From positions 1 to 42,628 of the forward strand of contig JASBUV010000258.1 of the NCBI GenBank assembly GCA_030147705.1: a stretch of DNA of 42,628 nt, written 5' to 3'. Origin of the DNA: Gammaproteobacteria bacterium (GTDB lineage Bacteria; Pseudomonadota; Gammaproteobacteria; Pseudomonadales; Pseudohongiellaceae). A program made the position numbers and the translations under genes. Below the pieces are notes generated by a model. It was not told where the DNA came from, ran no database searches, and saw only the letters and a list, made by a program, of their open reading frames with translations. This document shows, piece after piece, positions 9,428 to 21,337 of this stretch (its first letter is position 1; the number at the start of each line of letters is the position of its first letter).

Positions 9428-10504
9428 CTACAGCCTTATCCACTGCATGCTGTACCAGTAATAGCGATTGCTTCCCGGCACCGGTGCAGTGCAGATATAG
9501 CGCCATCTTCTGCCAGTAAAATCACGTTGCGCTTGCAGCTCAACAATTCCCTGATCCCGATCAACCCAATTCATTGTCAGAGGTTCGCCGTCAGCGAAAC
9601 AGCCAATCTGATTGAAATTGTAAGGGCCGGGTAAAAACTGCAGGGTGGTTGCTGGCCGCGTAGATTCGGTCACCGGACCTGTTGGAGAAAGCTGTCTGAC
9701 ATTAAACGACTTCGTACTCAATTTGGTCGCTGCCGTATCCAGGTTGGCATAGATACTTGCGAGTGGATAGCGCGGCAGAGCCAGGAAGTCCGAGTAATAG
9801 CCTACTGCACCAGAGTTCTGCGCCAAGCCTGTGAATCCTTCTTCGGCTACCATCGCCTTCAGACGCTCGTCGTATTCCCCATAGGGATAGGCAAGCAAGC
9901 GATGAGATTGGCCAGTGTGTTCGGCGATCGTTTGCTCCGCTTCGAGTAGTTCCGCGCGCATGCGGCTGATCCAGCTCTGCTCATCTTCACCTGCGCGGCG
10001 CTCGAGCATATAGGGGTGTTCGACCATATGATTGGCGATGGTTACCCCGGCGTCCGACATGACTTTCACCTGATCCCAGCTCATGTAGTTGGCTTGATTG
10101 TTGTTGATTGGATCAGTGCTCAGGAAAAGCGTAAATGGATAGCCGTATTCCTGAAGCATCGGAAAGGCCGTGTCATAGATCGAAATATAGCCATCGTCGA
10201 AGGTAATCGCGACAGCCTTGTCCGGCACGGACCTGCGATTCTGCAAATCATCAAGCAGCTCGGGCAGGGAAACAACGCTGAAATCATTGTCCCGCAGGTA
10301 ATCCAGATGCGCCCGGAAGTCCGTTGGTGAAATGGTGGTGGAGGGCGGCGTATCGGTCGCCACATGGTGGTAAACAAGAATGACACCGTGTTCTTCCGCT
10401 AGCAAGACACCCGGGGTGAGGCAAAGACAAAGCAATAGAGCGTGAAAGAGTGTGCGCAAGGGCTTGTACATCGCGGTTCGCATACTGGGACTACCTGAAT
10501 CCAT
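9428..10504 (-). CDS. Secreted polysaccharide deacetylase (CE4 family)
   Basis: A predicted exported enzyme removing N- or O-acetyl groups from a polysaccharide. Its N-terminal half resembles PgaB-type deacetylases. A signal peptide precedes GVLLAEEHGV; translation may begin at M1, M8 or M12, with M12 (YKPLRTLFHALLLCLC) giving the cleanest signal. Numbering from M1, the NodB domain shows TFDDGY (D103, D104) and NHMVEHPY (H159, H163), the Asp-His-His metal triad. YPYGEYD further on is the third motif. The C-terminal 90 residues (about 270-358) form a separate beta-rich part ending RYYWYSMQWIRL, perhaps a binding module. No biosynthetic polysaccharide genes are next to it, so the substrate is unknown. 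Confidence 0.87.
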   Translation of the reverse strand: MDSGSPSMRTAMYKPLRTLFHALLLCLCLTPGVLLAEEHGVILVYHHVATDTPPSTTISPTDFRAHLDYLRDNDFSVVSLPELLDDLQNRRSVPDKAVAITFDDGYISIYDTAFPMLQEYGYPFTLFLSTDPINNNQANYMSWDQVKVMSDAGVTIANHMVEHPYMLERRAGEDEQSWISRMRAELLEAEQTIAEHTGQSHRLLAYPYGEYDERLKAMVAEEGFTGLAQNSGAVGYYSDFLALPRYPLASIYANLDTAATKLSTKSFNVRQLSPTGPVTESTRPATTLQFLPGPYNFNQIGCFADGEPLTMNWVDRDQGIVELQAQRDFTGRRWRYICTAPVPGSNRYYWYSMQWIRL

Positions 10505-10562
10505 GACACACTAATGTTAACCCCAATCTGGCCTGCCAGTCAGCCAGGTGCATCGACTGAGG

Positions 10563-10591
10563 TTTGTGGCAACCCGCTGCACAGGTATAAT
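10563..10591 (+). promoter_or_regulatory. Probable fadBA promoter
   Basis: Consensus -10 TATAAT at 10586-10591, with a weak -35 TTTGTG at 10563-10568 (17-bp spacer). GGTTTG-TGG-CAACC, a partial dyad, covers the -35 and could be a repressor site. CACCT-TGC-AGGTG lies just after the -10. The ribosome-binding site GGAG is at 10631-10634. Confidence 0.55.
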
Positions 10592-10640
10592 GCTCCACCT
10601 TGCAGGTGACAGGACGTTGCCGATAAATACGGAGAATACA

Positions 10641-13969
<3,329 letters not shown>

Positions 13970-13981
13970 GGGCTTGTTATC

Positions 13982-14884
13982 GTGAGCAACAAGAGCAAGG
14001 ATCAATTCAAGCTGAATCGCTGTCGCAAGAACCTGCGCAGGGAAGTAGGCCGTGCCATTGCCGATTTCAACATGATCGAAGAGGGCGATCTGGTAATGGT
14101 TTGCCTGTCTGGAGGCAAAGATTCCTATGCCATGTTGGACATTCTGCAAAACCTGCAGAAGCATGCTCCGATCAGTTTCAGACTACACGCCGTGAATCTG
14201 GATCAAAAACAGCCGGGCTTCCCGGAGGACGTATTGCCGCGCTACCTCGAGAGCATCAATGTTGACTACAAGATTCTCGAGCAGGATACCTATTCGATCG
14301 TGACCGACAAGATTCCGGAAAACAAAACCTATTGCGGGCTTTGTTCACGGCTCCGAAGGGGAATTCTCTACAACTATGCAGAATCGATTGGAGCGACAAA
14401 AATCGCTCTGGGCCATCATCGCGACGATATCGTGGAAACGCTGTTTCTCAACATGTTCTATGGTGGCAAACTGAAAGCCATGCCGCCAAAGCTGCTGAGT
14501 GACGACAAGCGTAATGTGGTGATTCGGCCGATGGCCTATTGCAAGGAAGCTGAAATTGAACGCTATGCGGAGATGATGGAGTTTCCAATCATTCCCTGTA
14601 ATCTTTGTGGTAGTCAGGACAACCTGCAGCGCCAGGCCATCAAGTCGATGCTGCAGGATTGGGAGAAGCAGTTTCCCGGTCGAGTAGAATCGATATTCCG
14701 CAGCATTGCCAACGTATCGCTGTCACAGCTTGCGGACACCAAGTTGTTCCCTTTTGCCGAATTGCGCAAGGGCAGCCATCCGGGCTCAGACGCTTCATCA
14801 GACACGACGTCCGCAGAGGCAGCGAAAGTTGCTGCGCATCTTGCGGCAGAGCAGCAGCGCCTCGACGTGGTAGAGCTTATCTGA
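13982..14884 (+). CDS. ttcA: tRNA 2-thiocytidine(32) synthetase
   Basis: TtcA adds sulphur to cytidine 32 of some tRNAs in an ATP-dependent reaction on a [4Fe-4S] cluster. It has 300 residues. The PP-loop SGGKDS (43-48) binds ATP. Cluster cysteines are C118 and C121 in YCGLC, with the third probably C206 in [21 protein letters not shown] is a family signature. The start is GTG at 13982 with AAGG about 10 bases upstream. The last 40 residues are Ala/Ser-rich and probably disordered. It follows fadA closely. tusA, another tRNA-thiolation gene, lies 250 bp downstream in the same direction, suggesting a sulphur-trafficking link. Confidence 0.96.
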   Translation: MSNKSKDQFKLNRCRKNLRREVGRAIADFNMIEEGDLVMVCLSGGKDSYAMLDILQNLQKHAPISFRLHAVNLDQKQPGFPEDVLPRYLESINVDYKILEQDTYSIVTDKIPENKTYCGLCSRLRRGILYNYAESIGATKIALGHHRDDIVETLFLNMFYGGKLKAMPPKLLSDDKRNVVIRPMAYCKEAEIERYAEMMEFPIIPCNLCGSQDNLQRQAIKSMLQDWEKQFPGRVESIFRSIANVSLSQLADTKLFPFAELRKGSHPGSDASSDTTSAEAAKVAAHLAAEQQRLDVVELI

Positions 14885-14900
14885 TCGCCATAGCATAGCC

Positions 14901-15107
14901 ATGGAAATACCTTTTCGTTCCTTGCCTGAAGATACGCTCACTGCGGTCATTGAAGACTATATTACTCGCGAGGGAACGGAGTACGGTGAACGGGATTATT
15001 CCCTCGAAGAAAAAGTCGAGCAGGTCAAGAAGCAGCTGGAGCAGGGTAAGATACTGATTACTTTTGATCCTGAGACCGAGACTTGCACATTAACCCCTGC
15101 ACGCTGA
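14901..15107 (+). CDS. yheU: YheU family protein (UPF0270)
   Basis: A 68-residue protein of unknown function, recognised from the N-terminus MEIPFRSLPEDTLTAVIEDY and the following TREGTEYGERDYSLEEKV, the hallmark of the YheU/UPF0270 family found across Gammaproteobacteria. It is probably soluble and mostly helical with a short C-terminal strand (ILITFDPETETCTL). It starts 16 bp after ttcA and ends 27 bp before the chosen tusA start, so it belongs to this run of genes. Its sequence gives no catalytic clue. The family has no firmly assigned role that I know of. Confidence 0.9.
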   Translation: MEIPFRSLPEDTLTAVIEDYITREGTEYGERDYSLEEKVEQVKKQLEQGKILITFDPETETCTLTPAR

Positions 15108-15134
15108 ATGCTACAAATCAGGCAGACCTTATTC

Positions 15135-15404
15135 ATGAGTCATAACGATACCGAAGCTGAACTCACAGTTGCTCCCGAGCACATACTGGATGCGCGCGGT
15201 TTATACTGCCCTGAACCCGTTATGATGCTGCATAACAAGATTCGCGAAATCGAAGAAGGGGAAGTCCTCGAGCTTCGAGCAACCGATCCTTCGACAACCC
15301 GGGACGTGCCCAAGTTCTGTGTTTTTCTGGGCCATGAATTGATCAAGGATGAGCAAAACGACGATCTCTATGTGTACTGGATCAGAAAGAAATCTGACGA
15401 ATGA
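15135..15404 (+). CDS. tusA: Sulphur carrier protein TusA
   Basis: TusA takes persulphide sulphur from IscS and passes it to the Tus relay for 2-thiouridine at tRNA position 34. The active cysteine is C25 in [13 protein letters not shown], the invariant TusA CPxP motif. The protein has 89 residues (E. coli 81). An in-frame ATG at 15108 overlaps the yheU stop (TGAATG) but has no ribosome-binding site. ATG 15135 has GGCAG upstream and gives the usual length. The last four bases (ATGA) overlap the start of the exonuclease gene, indicating translational coupling. Its position near ttcA fits a role in tRNA thiolation. Confidence 0.93.
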   Translation: MSHNDTEAELTVAPEHILDARGLYCPEPVMMLHNKIREIEEGEVLELRATDPSTTRDVPKFCVFLGHELIKDEQNDDLYVYWIRKKSDE

Positions 15405-16348
15405 CCAAGCAGGCAGAGTCGCCCACTGTTTATCTCATTGATGCGTCGATCTACATTTTTCAGGCGCATTTCTCACCCTACGTCGAGTGTTTTGATACCA
15501 ACGGAGAAGACCTCAGCGCCGTGTACGGCTTCTCCCAGTTTCTCTTGCAGTTTCTGAGCCGAACCTCCGCGACTCACATCGCCATTGCACACGATGAAAG
15601 TCTGTTTTGTGGATTCCGCCACGAGTTGTGCCCGAATTACAAATCGAATCGGGAGTTGCCTGACGAGAATCTTGAGATGCAGCTACGCGCTTGCAGGGAA
15701 ATCTGCGCAGTGCTCGGCCTGGCGAGTTACTCCAGTAAGCGTTTCGAAGCTGACGACATAATTGGCACGCTTGCCATGCGGTGCAGAACCACCGCGCGAG
15801 ATCACACGCCTCCAGTGATCGAAATAGTGTCCCGCGATAAGGATCTGGCCCAGTTGCTGGTCAACGAGGATGACGTGCTCTGGGATTATCAGGGCAATAG
15901 ACGCCGCAACAAGCAGGATATCTATACGGAGCTTGGTATTCGCCCTGATCAGCTCCCTGATTATCTTGGCCTGATCGGTGATGCAGTCGATTGTATTTCA
16001 GGTGTCCCCGGGGTCGGGCCTGTCAAGGCGCGCGCACTACTGCAAGCCTTCGACTCGATCGAAGGCGTCTATGCCAATCTTGACGCTATTGCTGGTCTCG
16101 AATTGCGCGGCGCAAAAACCTTGCAACAAAAACTCCTCGACCACAAACCCCAGGCCGAGCTCAGCAAACTCTTGGCAACCATTATTTGCGATAGCGTAGA
16201 ACCAGTTGAAGATTTCGCCTCCGCAAGTTTGAAGTCACTACAGAAGTCACCGCACAAAGCGGATGAGTTCGCGGCGTTTCTTGCGCGCTATCAGTTCGAT
16301 GAGCGTGCCAGTCGTCGCTTGAATACTCTGGCGCAGCGGCTCGCCTGA
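15401..16348 (+). CDS. 5'-3' exonuclease / flap endonuclease (Xni-like)
   Basis: A stand-alone homologue of the 5' nuclease domain of DNA polymerase I, 315 residues. The acidic metal-binding motifs are visible: [10 protein letters not shown] near the N-terminus, then [11 protein letters not shown] and [10 protein letters not shown]. The helix-3-turn-helix DNA-binding motif is [17 protein letters not shown]. It is longer than E. coli Xni/ExoIX (251 residues) and keeps a fuller set of acidic residues, so true 5'-3' exonuclease activity is plausible. Its ATG overlaps the tusA stop by four bases. pdxB follows after 56 bp. The role is likely Okazaki-fragment or repair flap processing (inference). 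Confidence 0.88.
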   Translation: MTKQAESPTVYLIDASIYIFQAHFSPYVECFDTNGEDLSAVYGFSQFLLQFLSRTSATHIAIAHDESLFCGFRHELCPNYKSNRELPDENLEMQLRACREICAVLGLASYSSKRFEADDIIGTLAMRCRTTARDHTPPVIEIVSRDKDLAQLLVNEDDVLWDYQGNRRRNKQDIYTELGIRPDQLPDYLGLIGDAVDCISGVPGVGPVKARALLQAFDSIEGVYANLDAIAGLELRGAKTLQQKLLDHKPQAELSKLLATIICDSVEPVEDFASASLKSLQKSPHKADEFAAFLARYQFDERASRRLNTLAQRLA

Positions 16349-16404
16349 AAGCCTCGCCAGCGACTCACTACTGACTCGATACGCAAGCAGGAACTAACAG
16401 GGAA

Positions 16405-17601
16405 ATGAAAATCATCGCGGACAAAAATCTGGCTGATATTGAAGCCATGCTTGCCGGTCTCGGCGAAGTGACTCTGGTCGCTGGGCGCGATATCAATGAA
16501 AGCAATGCCAGGCAATTTGATGCGTTACTGATCCGTTCGATTACTCCTGTAACAGAGCGTCTGCTTGATGGCAGTAATATCCGCTTTGTCGGCACTGCAA
16601 CAAGCGGCCTCGATCACATCGACCTGAAATACATCAAGGAGCGAGATATTCGTTTGGCGCATGCAGCTGGCAGCAATGCGGATGCGGTAGTGGATTACTG
16701 TCTGGCGGTGATGGCAGTGCAGGGCTTCTTTTCAGGAAATAGCGCTCCCGTGGTAGGCATTGTTGGCTTCGGCCAGGTTGGCAGCAGATTATATGCCCGA
16801 CTCAATGCGATGGGTGTGGCAACGCGAATTTGCGATCCCCTGATTGAAGCCGCAATCAGAAATTCTGGTCGTAATCAGGGCTCAGCAGATTTGATGAATA
16901 AATTTTCCACACTGGAGAATCTCGCGGATTGCGATGTGGTGTCACTTCACGTGCCTTTGACGAGCGAGGGCCAATACGTGACCCGCGGACTCATCGGCGC
17001 AGAGTTTCTGGCGGCAATGAAGCAGGGGGCGTTACTGATCAATACCTGTCGGGGTGGCGTGGTCAATGAGGATGCGCTGCTGCAACAACTCACGAAGAAC
17101 AATACACCACTGTGCGCATCCGATGTCTGGGAAACCGAACCTGCTGTGAATGCACAACTTGTTGCGCGGCTGAATATTGCGACACCGCACATCGCCGGTT
17201 ACAGCGCACGAGCCAAACTCACCGCCAGCCAAATGATAGTCTTCCAGTTGCAACAATTCATGGAGCGAGCAATCAACACTGCCGTGACAGCGGACTCGCT
17301 GAGTGCGATCAATTACGAAACAATCTTGTCCGCCCCTGGAGGAACCTGGCCTGAAAATTCGGATCAACTCGCGTCTGTCATCGCACAGGCTTTTCAGCTA
17401 CCGGCATTGAGCAAGCGGTTCAAACAAGCGGTGGCAGAGGCTGAGCCTGAACCGCTTCCTGCGGAGGTATTCGATGGATTTCGCACTGAACTACGCAGTC
17501 GTCTGGAATTCAGTGAGATAAACGCTCAAGAGTTGCTGGGTAGAGAGCCCGGGCCGGACGAGCAGGCATTCTTGCTCGCAGCCGGATTTGTATTGCGCTA
17601 G
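16405..17601 (+). CDS. pdxB: Erythronate-4-phosphate dehydrogenase
   Basis: PdxB oxidises 4-phosphoerythronate in the DXP-dependent route to pyridoxal 5'-phosphate. It has 398 residues. The 2-hydroxyacid dehydrogenase layout is clear. The N-terminus MKIIADKNLAD is typical of PdxB, followed by GTATSGLDHID, the NAD motif GIVGFGQVGSRL, the catalytic-arginine segment INTCRGGVVNE, and the histidine segment ATPHIAGYSA. The C-terminal 100 residues are the PdxB-specific dimerisation domain, separating it from SerA or GhrB. Its stop overlaps the convergent alaA stop by four bases (CTAG), with no terminator between. Confidence 0.96.
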   Translation: MKIIADKNLADIEAMLAGLGEVTLVAGRDINESNARQFDALLIRSITPVTERLLDGSNIRFVGTATSGLDHIDLKYIKERDIRLAHAAGSNADAVVDYCLAVMAVQGFFSGNSAPVVGIVGFGQVGSRLYARLNAMGVATRICDPLIEAAIRNSGRNQGSADLMNKFSTLENLADCDVVSLHVPLTSEGQYVTRGLIGAEFLAAMKQGALLINTCRGGVVNEDALLQQLTKNNTPLCASDVWETEPAVNAQLVARLNIATPHIAGYSARAKLTASQMIVFQLQQFMERAINTAVTADSLSAINYETILSAPGGTWPENSDQLASVIAQAFQLPALSKRFKQAVAEAEPEPLPAEVFDGFRTELRSRLEFSEINAQELLGREPGPDEQAFLLAAGFVLR

Positions 17602-18845
17602 TTGCGATAACCTTCCAGTACTCGGGCGATGCCCTGAACCGCCTGAATAATTTCGTCATCTCTCGGCAGGAACACAACGCGTAGATGTTGAGTGTCTTTG
17701 ATATTAAAGGCGCTGCCTTGTACGACAAGAATCTTCTCTTGCTCCAGAATGTCCAGAACGAGTTTCACATCGTTGGCAACTTTGAGTTGCTTGGGGTCGA
17801 GACGCGGAAACGCATAAATCGCGCCGCGCGGTTTGACACAGGAGACGCCTGGAATCTGGATAAGCATCTCATGAATAATATCCCTTTGCTGTTTCAGGCG
17901 CCCGCCAGGCAATACCAGATCATTGATACTCTGATAGCCGCCAAGCGCTGTCTGGATTGCAAACTGTGCTGGAACGTTGGCGCAGAGACGCATATTGGTC
18001 AGGATTTCCAGACCCTCTATATAGCTTTTCGCTTTGTGTTTCGCACCACTCAGAATCATCCAACCTGAGCGGAAACCAGCAAGCCGGTAGGATTTTGAGA
18101 GGCCATTAAACGTCACGATAAACAGATCGTCACACAGTGAAGCGATAGGTATATGCTGGGCATCATCGAAGATGATCTTGCTGTAAATTTCGTCTGCGAA
18201 AATGATCAGATTGTGTTTGCGCGCCAGGGCGATCAGGTCTTCGAGGAGTTCTTTCGAATACACTGTGCCCGTCGGATTGTTCGGGTTGATGATGACAATC
18301 GCTTTGGTGCGGCTGCTGATCTTCGCCTCGATATCATCCAGTGCCGGGAACCAGTCTGCTTCCTCGTCACACAAGTAGTGCACTGGCGTGCCACCGCCAA
18401 GGCTTACCGATGCAGTCCACAGCGGGTAGTCTGGTGCAGGAATTAACACCTCGTCACCGTTATTCAATAACGCCTGCATAGCCATGGTAATGAGTTCGCT
18501 GACACCATTGCCCAGATAGATGTCGTCAATTTCAACACCGTCGACATTCAAGCGCTGACACTCTTGCATGATTGCCTTGCGGGCAGAGTAGAGGCCTTTG
18601 GAATCACAATAACCCTGAGCATTGGCGAGATTGTGAATCACATCGTAAAGAATCTCGTCAGGCGCATTGAAACCGAAAGGGGCGGGGTTACCGATATTCA
18701 GCTTGAGGATTTGATGCCCTTCCTCTTCGAGACGCTTGGCTTCTTCCAGCACCGGGCCGCGAATGTCATAGCAGACATTGCCAAGCTTGTTCGATTGAAC
18801 AATGCTGTCTGAGTAAATTTCATGTACCTTCTTCGAGTGATCCAT
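17598..18845 (-). CDS. alaA: Alanine-synthesising aminotransferase (AlaA type)
   Basis: A PLP-dependent class I/II aminotransferase of 415 residues, closest in feel to E. coli AlaA (YfbQ), which makes alanine from pyruvate and glutamate. The PLP lysine is K251 in SKSYRLAGFRSGW. Other conserved parts are INPNNPTGTVYS, the cofactor aspartate D218 in FADEIYSK, and LNIGNPAPFGF near the N-terminus. It is transcribed leftward and shares the palindrome CTAG with the pdxB stop. msrB is divergent, 239 bp away. The substrate is assigned by family resemblance. Confidence 0.92.
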   Translation of the reverse strand: MDHSKKVHEIYSDSIVQSNKLGNVCYDIRGPVLEEAKRLEEEGHQILKLNIGNPAPFGFNAPDEILYDVIHNLANAQGYCDSKGLYSARKAIMQECQRLNVDGVEIDDIYLGNGVSELITMAMQALLNNGDEVLIPAPDYPLWTASVSLGGGTPVHYLCDEEADWFPALDDIEAKISSRTKAIVIINPNNPTGTVYSKELLEDLIALARKHNLIIFADEIYSKIIFDDAQHIPIASLCDDLFIVTFNGLSKSYRLAGFRSGWMILSGAKHKAKSYIEGLEILTNMRLCANVPAQFAIQTALGGYQSINDLVLPGGRLKQQRDIIHEMLIQIPGVSCVKPRGAIYAFPRLDPKQLKVANDVKLVLDILEQEKILVVQGSAFNIKDTQHLRVVFLPRDDEIIQAVQGIARVLEGYRN

Positions 18846-18998
18846 TTACCTATTCCAGTGGTACTATCAACGTGATGACCAAACTGACCAATCTACCAAG
18901 TAGTGTGCTGACCGGCCGGTTTTGGATGACCAGGCCATTCTAGCCAGCAAAGTGAGCTGGGAGGGGTGGCCAGAACTTTCAGTCGCCGCCCACGAAAC

Positions 18999-19026
18999 TT
19001 GAAAAAACCCTATTCTACAGTATGTT
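18999..19026 (+). promoter_or_regulatory. msrB promoter
   Basis: TTGAAA (18999-19004) and TATGTT (19021-19026) are separated by 16 bp, a good sigma70-like match. Transcription would start about 50 bases before the ATG at 19085. Confidence 0.6.
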
Positions 19027-19084
19027 ATGGACGGCACCAAAGCAGATTACTTGAGTACTACGATAAGCAGGAACCAGATCGAAT

Positions 19085-19519
19085 ATGAGCGAACAGAGTA
19101 AAACTGAAAACCCCGAGCAAAACCTCCCCAAATCAGACGATGAGTGGCGCGAGAATCTCGATGCAGAGCGCTACCACGTACTCCGGGAAAAAGGCACGGA
19201 GCGTGCGTTTACTGGCAAGTACTGGGATCTGAAAGATGACGGTATGTACCACTGTGCTGCCTGCGGCGAAGCGTTGTTCTCGTCAGACACCAAGTATGAT
19301 TCCGGTTCCGGCTGGCCGAGCTTTGACCAGCCTGTCTCGGGCGAGAGCGTCGGCGAGATCAGCGATCATTCACACGGCATGATTCGAACCGAAGTCGTTT
19401 GCAAAAAGTGCCAGTCGCATCTTGGCCATGTGTTCCCGGACGGTCCGCAAGAAACGACAGGACTCCGTTACTGCATCAATTCAGCCTCACTCGATTTCAA
19501 GAAATCCGACGATGATTAG
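19085..19519 (+). CDS. msrB: Peptide-methionine (R)-S-oxide reductase MsrB
   Basis: MsrB reduces the R form of methionine sulphoxide in oxidised proteins. It has 144 residues and no signal peptide, so it is cytoplasmic. The structural zinc is held by C57 and C60 (CAAC) and C106 and C109 (CKKC). The catalytic cysteine is C130 in [22 protein letters not shown] and [11 protein letters not shown] are family signatures. No fused MsrA domain is present. A strong bidirectional terminator follows 17 bp after the stop and separates it from the convergent outer-membrane gene. Confidence 0.97.
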   Translation: MSEQSKTENPEQNLPKSDDEWRENLDAERYHVLREKGTERAFTGKYWDLKDDGMYHCAACGEALFSSDTKYDSGSGWPSFDQPVSGESVGEISDHSHGMIRTEVVCKKCQSHLGHVFPDGPQETTGLRYCINSASLDFKKSDDD

Positions 19520-19535
19520 ATGACGAGCAAGGAAC

Positions 19536-19562
19536 AAAAAAGGGGCAGATGCCCCTTTTTTT
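19536..19562. terminator. Bidirectional intrinsic terminator
   Basis: AAAAAAGGGGCA-ga-TGCCCCTTTTTTT gives a GC-rich stem with A and T runs on either side. It can end both msrB (plus) and the Slam-like gene (minus). Confidence 0.93.
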
Positions 19563-19584
19563 GTAGTCGGTTGCAGGGCACTTT

Positions 19585-20934
19585 CTAGAATTGATAACGG
19601 ATGCCAGCCTGATACTTGAAGCGCGAATAATCAAACAGGGGAATATTGCTGGTGTTATCCGTGTAGGTAGCTTCGGCAGTGACCATCAGGCGTCGCTGAG
19701 CCTGCCAGAACCAGCCAGCTGTGAAGCTGCGTGTATCGTCTTCCCGGACAGTATTGAAAAACACCGGATGCGTACTGTCATGCTCAACGCTCTGCAAGGA
19801 AGCACGGAGGAACGGAGTGTGTCCAGCATTGAGGCGATAGAGCAGGCTGTATGCAGCGCCGAAATACTCTCGACCGTTATGCTTGCCCGCCGTGGCAGAT
19901 TCCGGAGACTCATCGCCTCGATAAATATTGCCTGTGTGAGTTACAGGCCCATTGATCTTGGTCAGACCAGCCGTCAGGAGTAATTGGTTGACATCGCGCA
20001 GGGCATTTTGGGGATTATTGCCATCCTCGTAGCGAATGCGTGAATAGGAACCCGACAAGCTATTATAGAGGCCCTGGCCCCAGCTTCGTTGCCAGGAAGA
20101 ATTCAGGCCCATGCTGGTCTGGAAACTGCTGCCATCGAGATTAACCTTGCTGGCAACCACGCCGTGGCGAAAGCGATTGGTTTCGTCGCCCCAGGCATAA
20201 GCCGCAGTCCCGCGCAGATTGTCGATATCGAACTGGTCAGTGTCGAAATTATCCAGATGCACCAGATTCACGTTGAAATTGAGTGAGCGATCTCTAGTAA
20301 ACGGATACACATAAGCGAAGCCTAATGTGGTGTTGGAGTAGTTGTCTTCAGTCTGCTGACCATCGGGATTCAATTCGATCTGGCCAACCAGAGGCGTATC
20401 GATCAGGCCGTCGCTGGTAGCGCTGTTGATGTTGTCGTCCGAGCCTATCACTGTCGCGATGGTCCAGTTGGCTGTCGGTGCCTGGTTGTCGCGCCGGGTC
20501 TCGATCAGCTGCAGAAATGCCTCGATGTTCTGGCGTACGTTGGCAGGAGGATTATTCTGTAAAACGATATTGAAGAGATTTTCAGCGGCGTTGAGGTTAT
20601 TGGTGACGAAATAGGCGCGCGCCAGTTCGAGTCTCGCTCGCTCCCGGCGGACACCTGTACCCGTTGCCGTCGCCCGTTCCAGAGCAAACACCGCATCATT
20701 GGGGTAGCCAGATTCCAGCGCCGCCAGACCAAACAGGAAGTCGAATTCGGGATCTATCCCTTCCCAGTATTCCAGCCCGCCTTCTCCTAACTCGTAAGCC
20801 GCTTCGTAGTCACCGGCTTGAATCAACCGGTTCATTTCAGCCAGTGGCGGAGGGGGCTCATTTTCAGCCGCGAACAGTGACGCAGGCAGATAGAGCGATG
20901 AGGCGAGGAGCAGGAACGGTGCAAGCTTTTTCAT
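19585..20934 (-). CDS. TPR-containing outer-membrane beta-barrel, Slam-like (DUF560 type)
   Basis: A 449-residue outer-membrane protein with the layout of surface lipoprotein assembly modifiers (Slam). A signal peptide is followed by AENEPPPPL. A periplasmic TPR-type helical domain spans about 30-155 (AGDYEAAYELGEGGLEYW, RARLELARAYFVTNNLNAAENLF). A C-terminal beta-barrel of alternating aromatic/polar strands runs from about 160 to 449, ending in the classic terminal phenylalanine (AGIRYQF). The barrel opening IATVIGSDDNINSAT matches what I recall of DUF560-type barrels. Slam proteins move lipoproteins or soluble effectors to the surface, but no TbpB-like client is adjacent, so the cargo is unknown. 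A generic TPR porin cannot be excluded. Confidence 0.68.
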   Translation of the reverse strand: MKKLAPFLLLASSLYLPASLFAAENEPPPPLAEMNRLIQAGDYEAAYELGEGGLEYWEGIDPEFDFLFGLAALESGYPNDAVFALERATATGTGVRRERARLELARAYFVTNNLNAAENLFNIVLQNNPPANVRQNIEAFLQLIETRRDNQAPTANWTIATVIGSDDNINSATSDGLIDTPLVGQIELNPDGQQTEDNYSNTTLGFAYVYPFTRDRSLNFNVNLVHLDNFDTDQFDIDNLRGTAAYAWGDETNRFRHGVVASKVNLDGSSFQTSMGLNSSWQRSWGQGLYNSLSGSYSRIRYEDGNNPQNALRDVNQLLLTAGLTKINGPVTHTGNIYRGDESPESATAGKHNGREYFGAAYSLLYRLNAGHTPFLRASLQSVEHDSTHPVFFNTVREDDTRSFTAGWFWQAQRRLMVTAEATYTDNTSNIPLFDYSRFKYQAGIRYQF

Positions 20935-21337
20935 ACGAATGTCCGGTTCTCGTTCTAATTGTTGGTCCTGATTCGGCGCTCACTACAGACCGGTTAGGCA
21001 GAATCCCTGTCATTGTAACAAAAAGCCCGTGAGTGTCTTGCTTTACTGGGGTTTTCGCCGGGATTCGATTCGTGACTCCGTGATCAAATAGTAACCGTCA
21101 GATTCAGTAATCGCCAGAAACAGTAACAACCATAAGGCGCGTAAGCGGCAGTTGTAGCGGTTCTGTACGAATTTTGAGCAATTGGCTTCGTTTCAGACCT
21201 GTTATTGCTATCGGCCACTGTCGCTGAATGCCCATTACTGTTCCGCAAACTGTGACCCGGTCTGGATTTATCCATCATATGCCTCTATCTTGCACAGCCT
21301 GCTCAGTCTTTGTAGCTGAAGCAGTCTCTTCCCGCTT
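20935..21337. promoter_or_regulatory. Divergent 403-bp intergenic region with phased 16-bp repeats
   Basis: No convincing gene is seen. It separates two divergent outer-membrane protein genes. Three imperfect 16-bp tandem units lie at 21090-21105, 21106-21121 and 21122-21137, each beginning AGTAAY (AGTAACCGTCAGATTC, AGTAATCGCCAGAAAC, AGTAACAACCATAAGG). A possible plus-strand promoter is TTGCAC (21290-21295) with TAGCTG 17 bp on. The repeats are candidate binding sites for one regulator of both genes. Confidence 0.5.
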
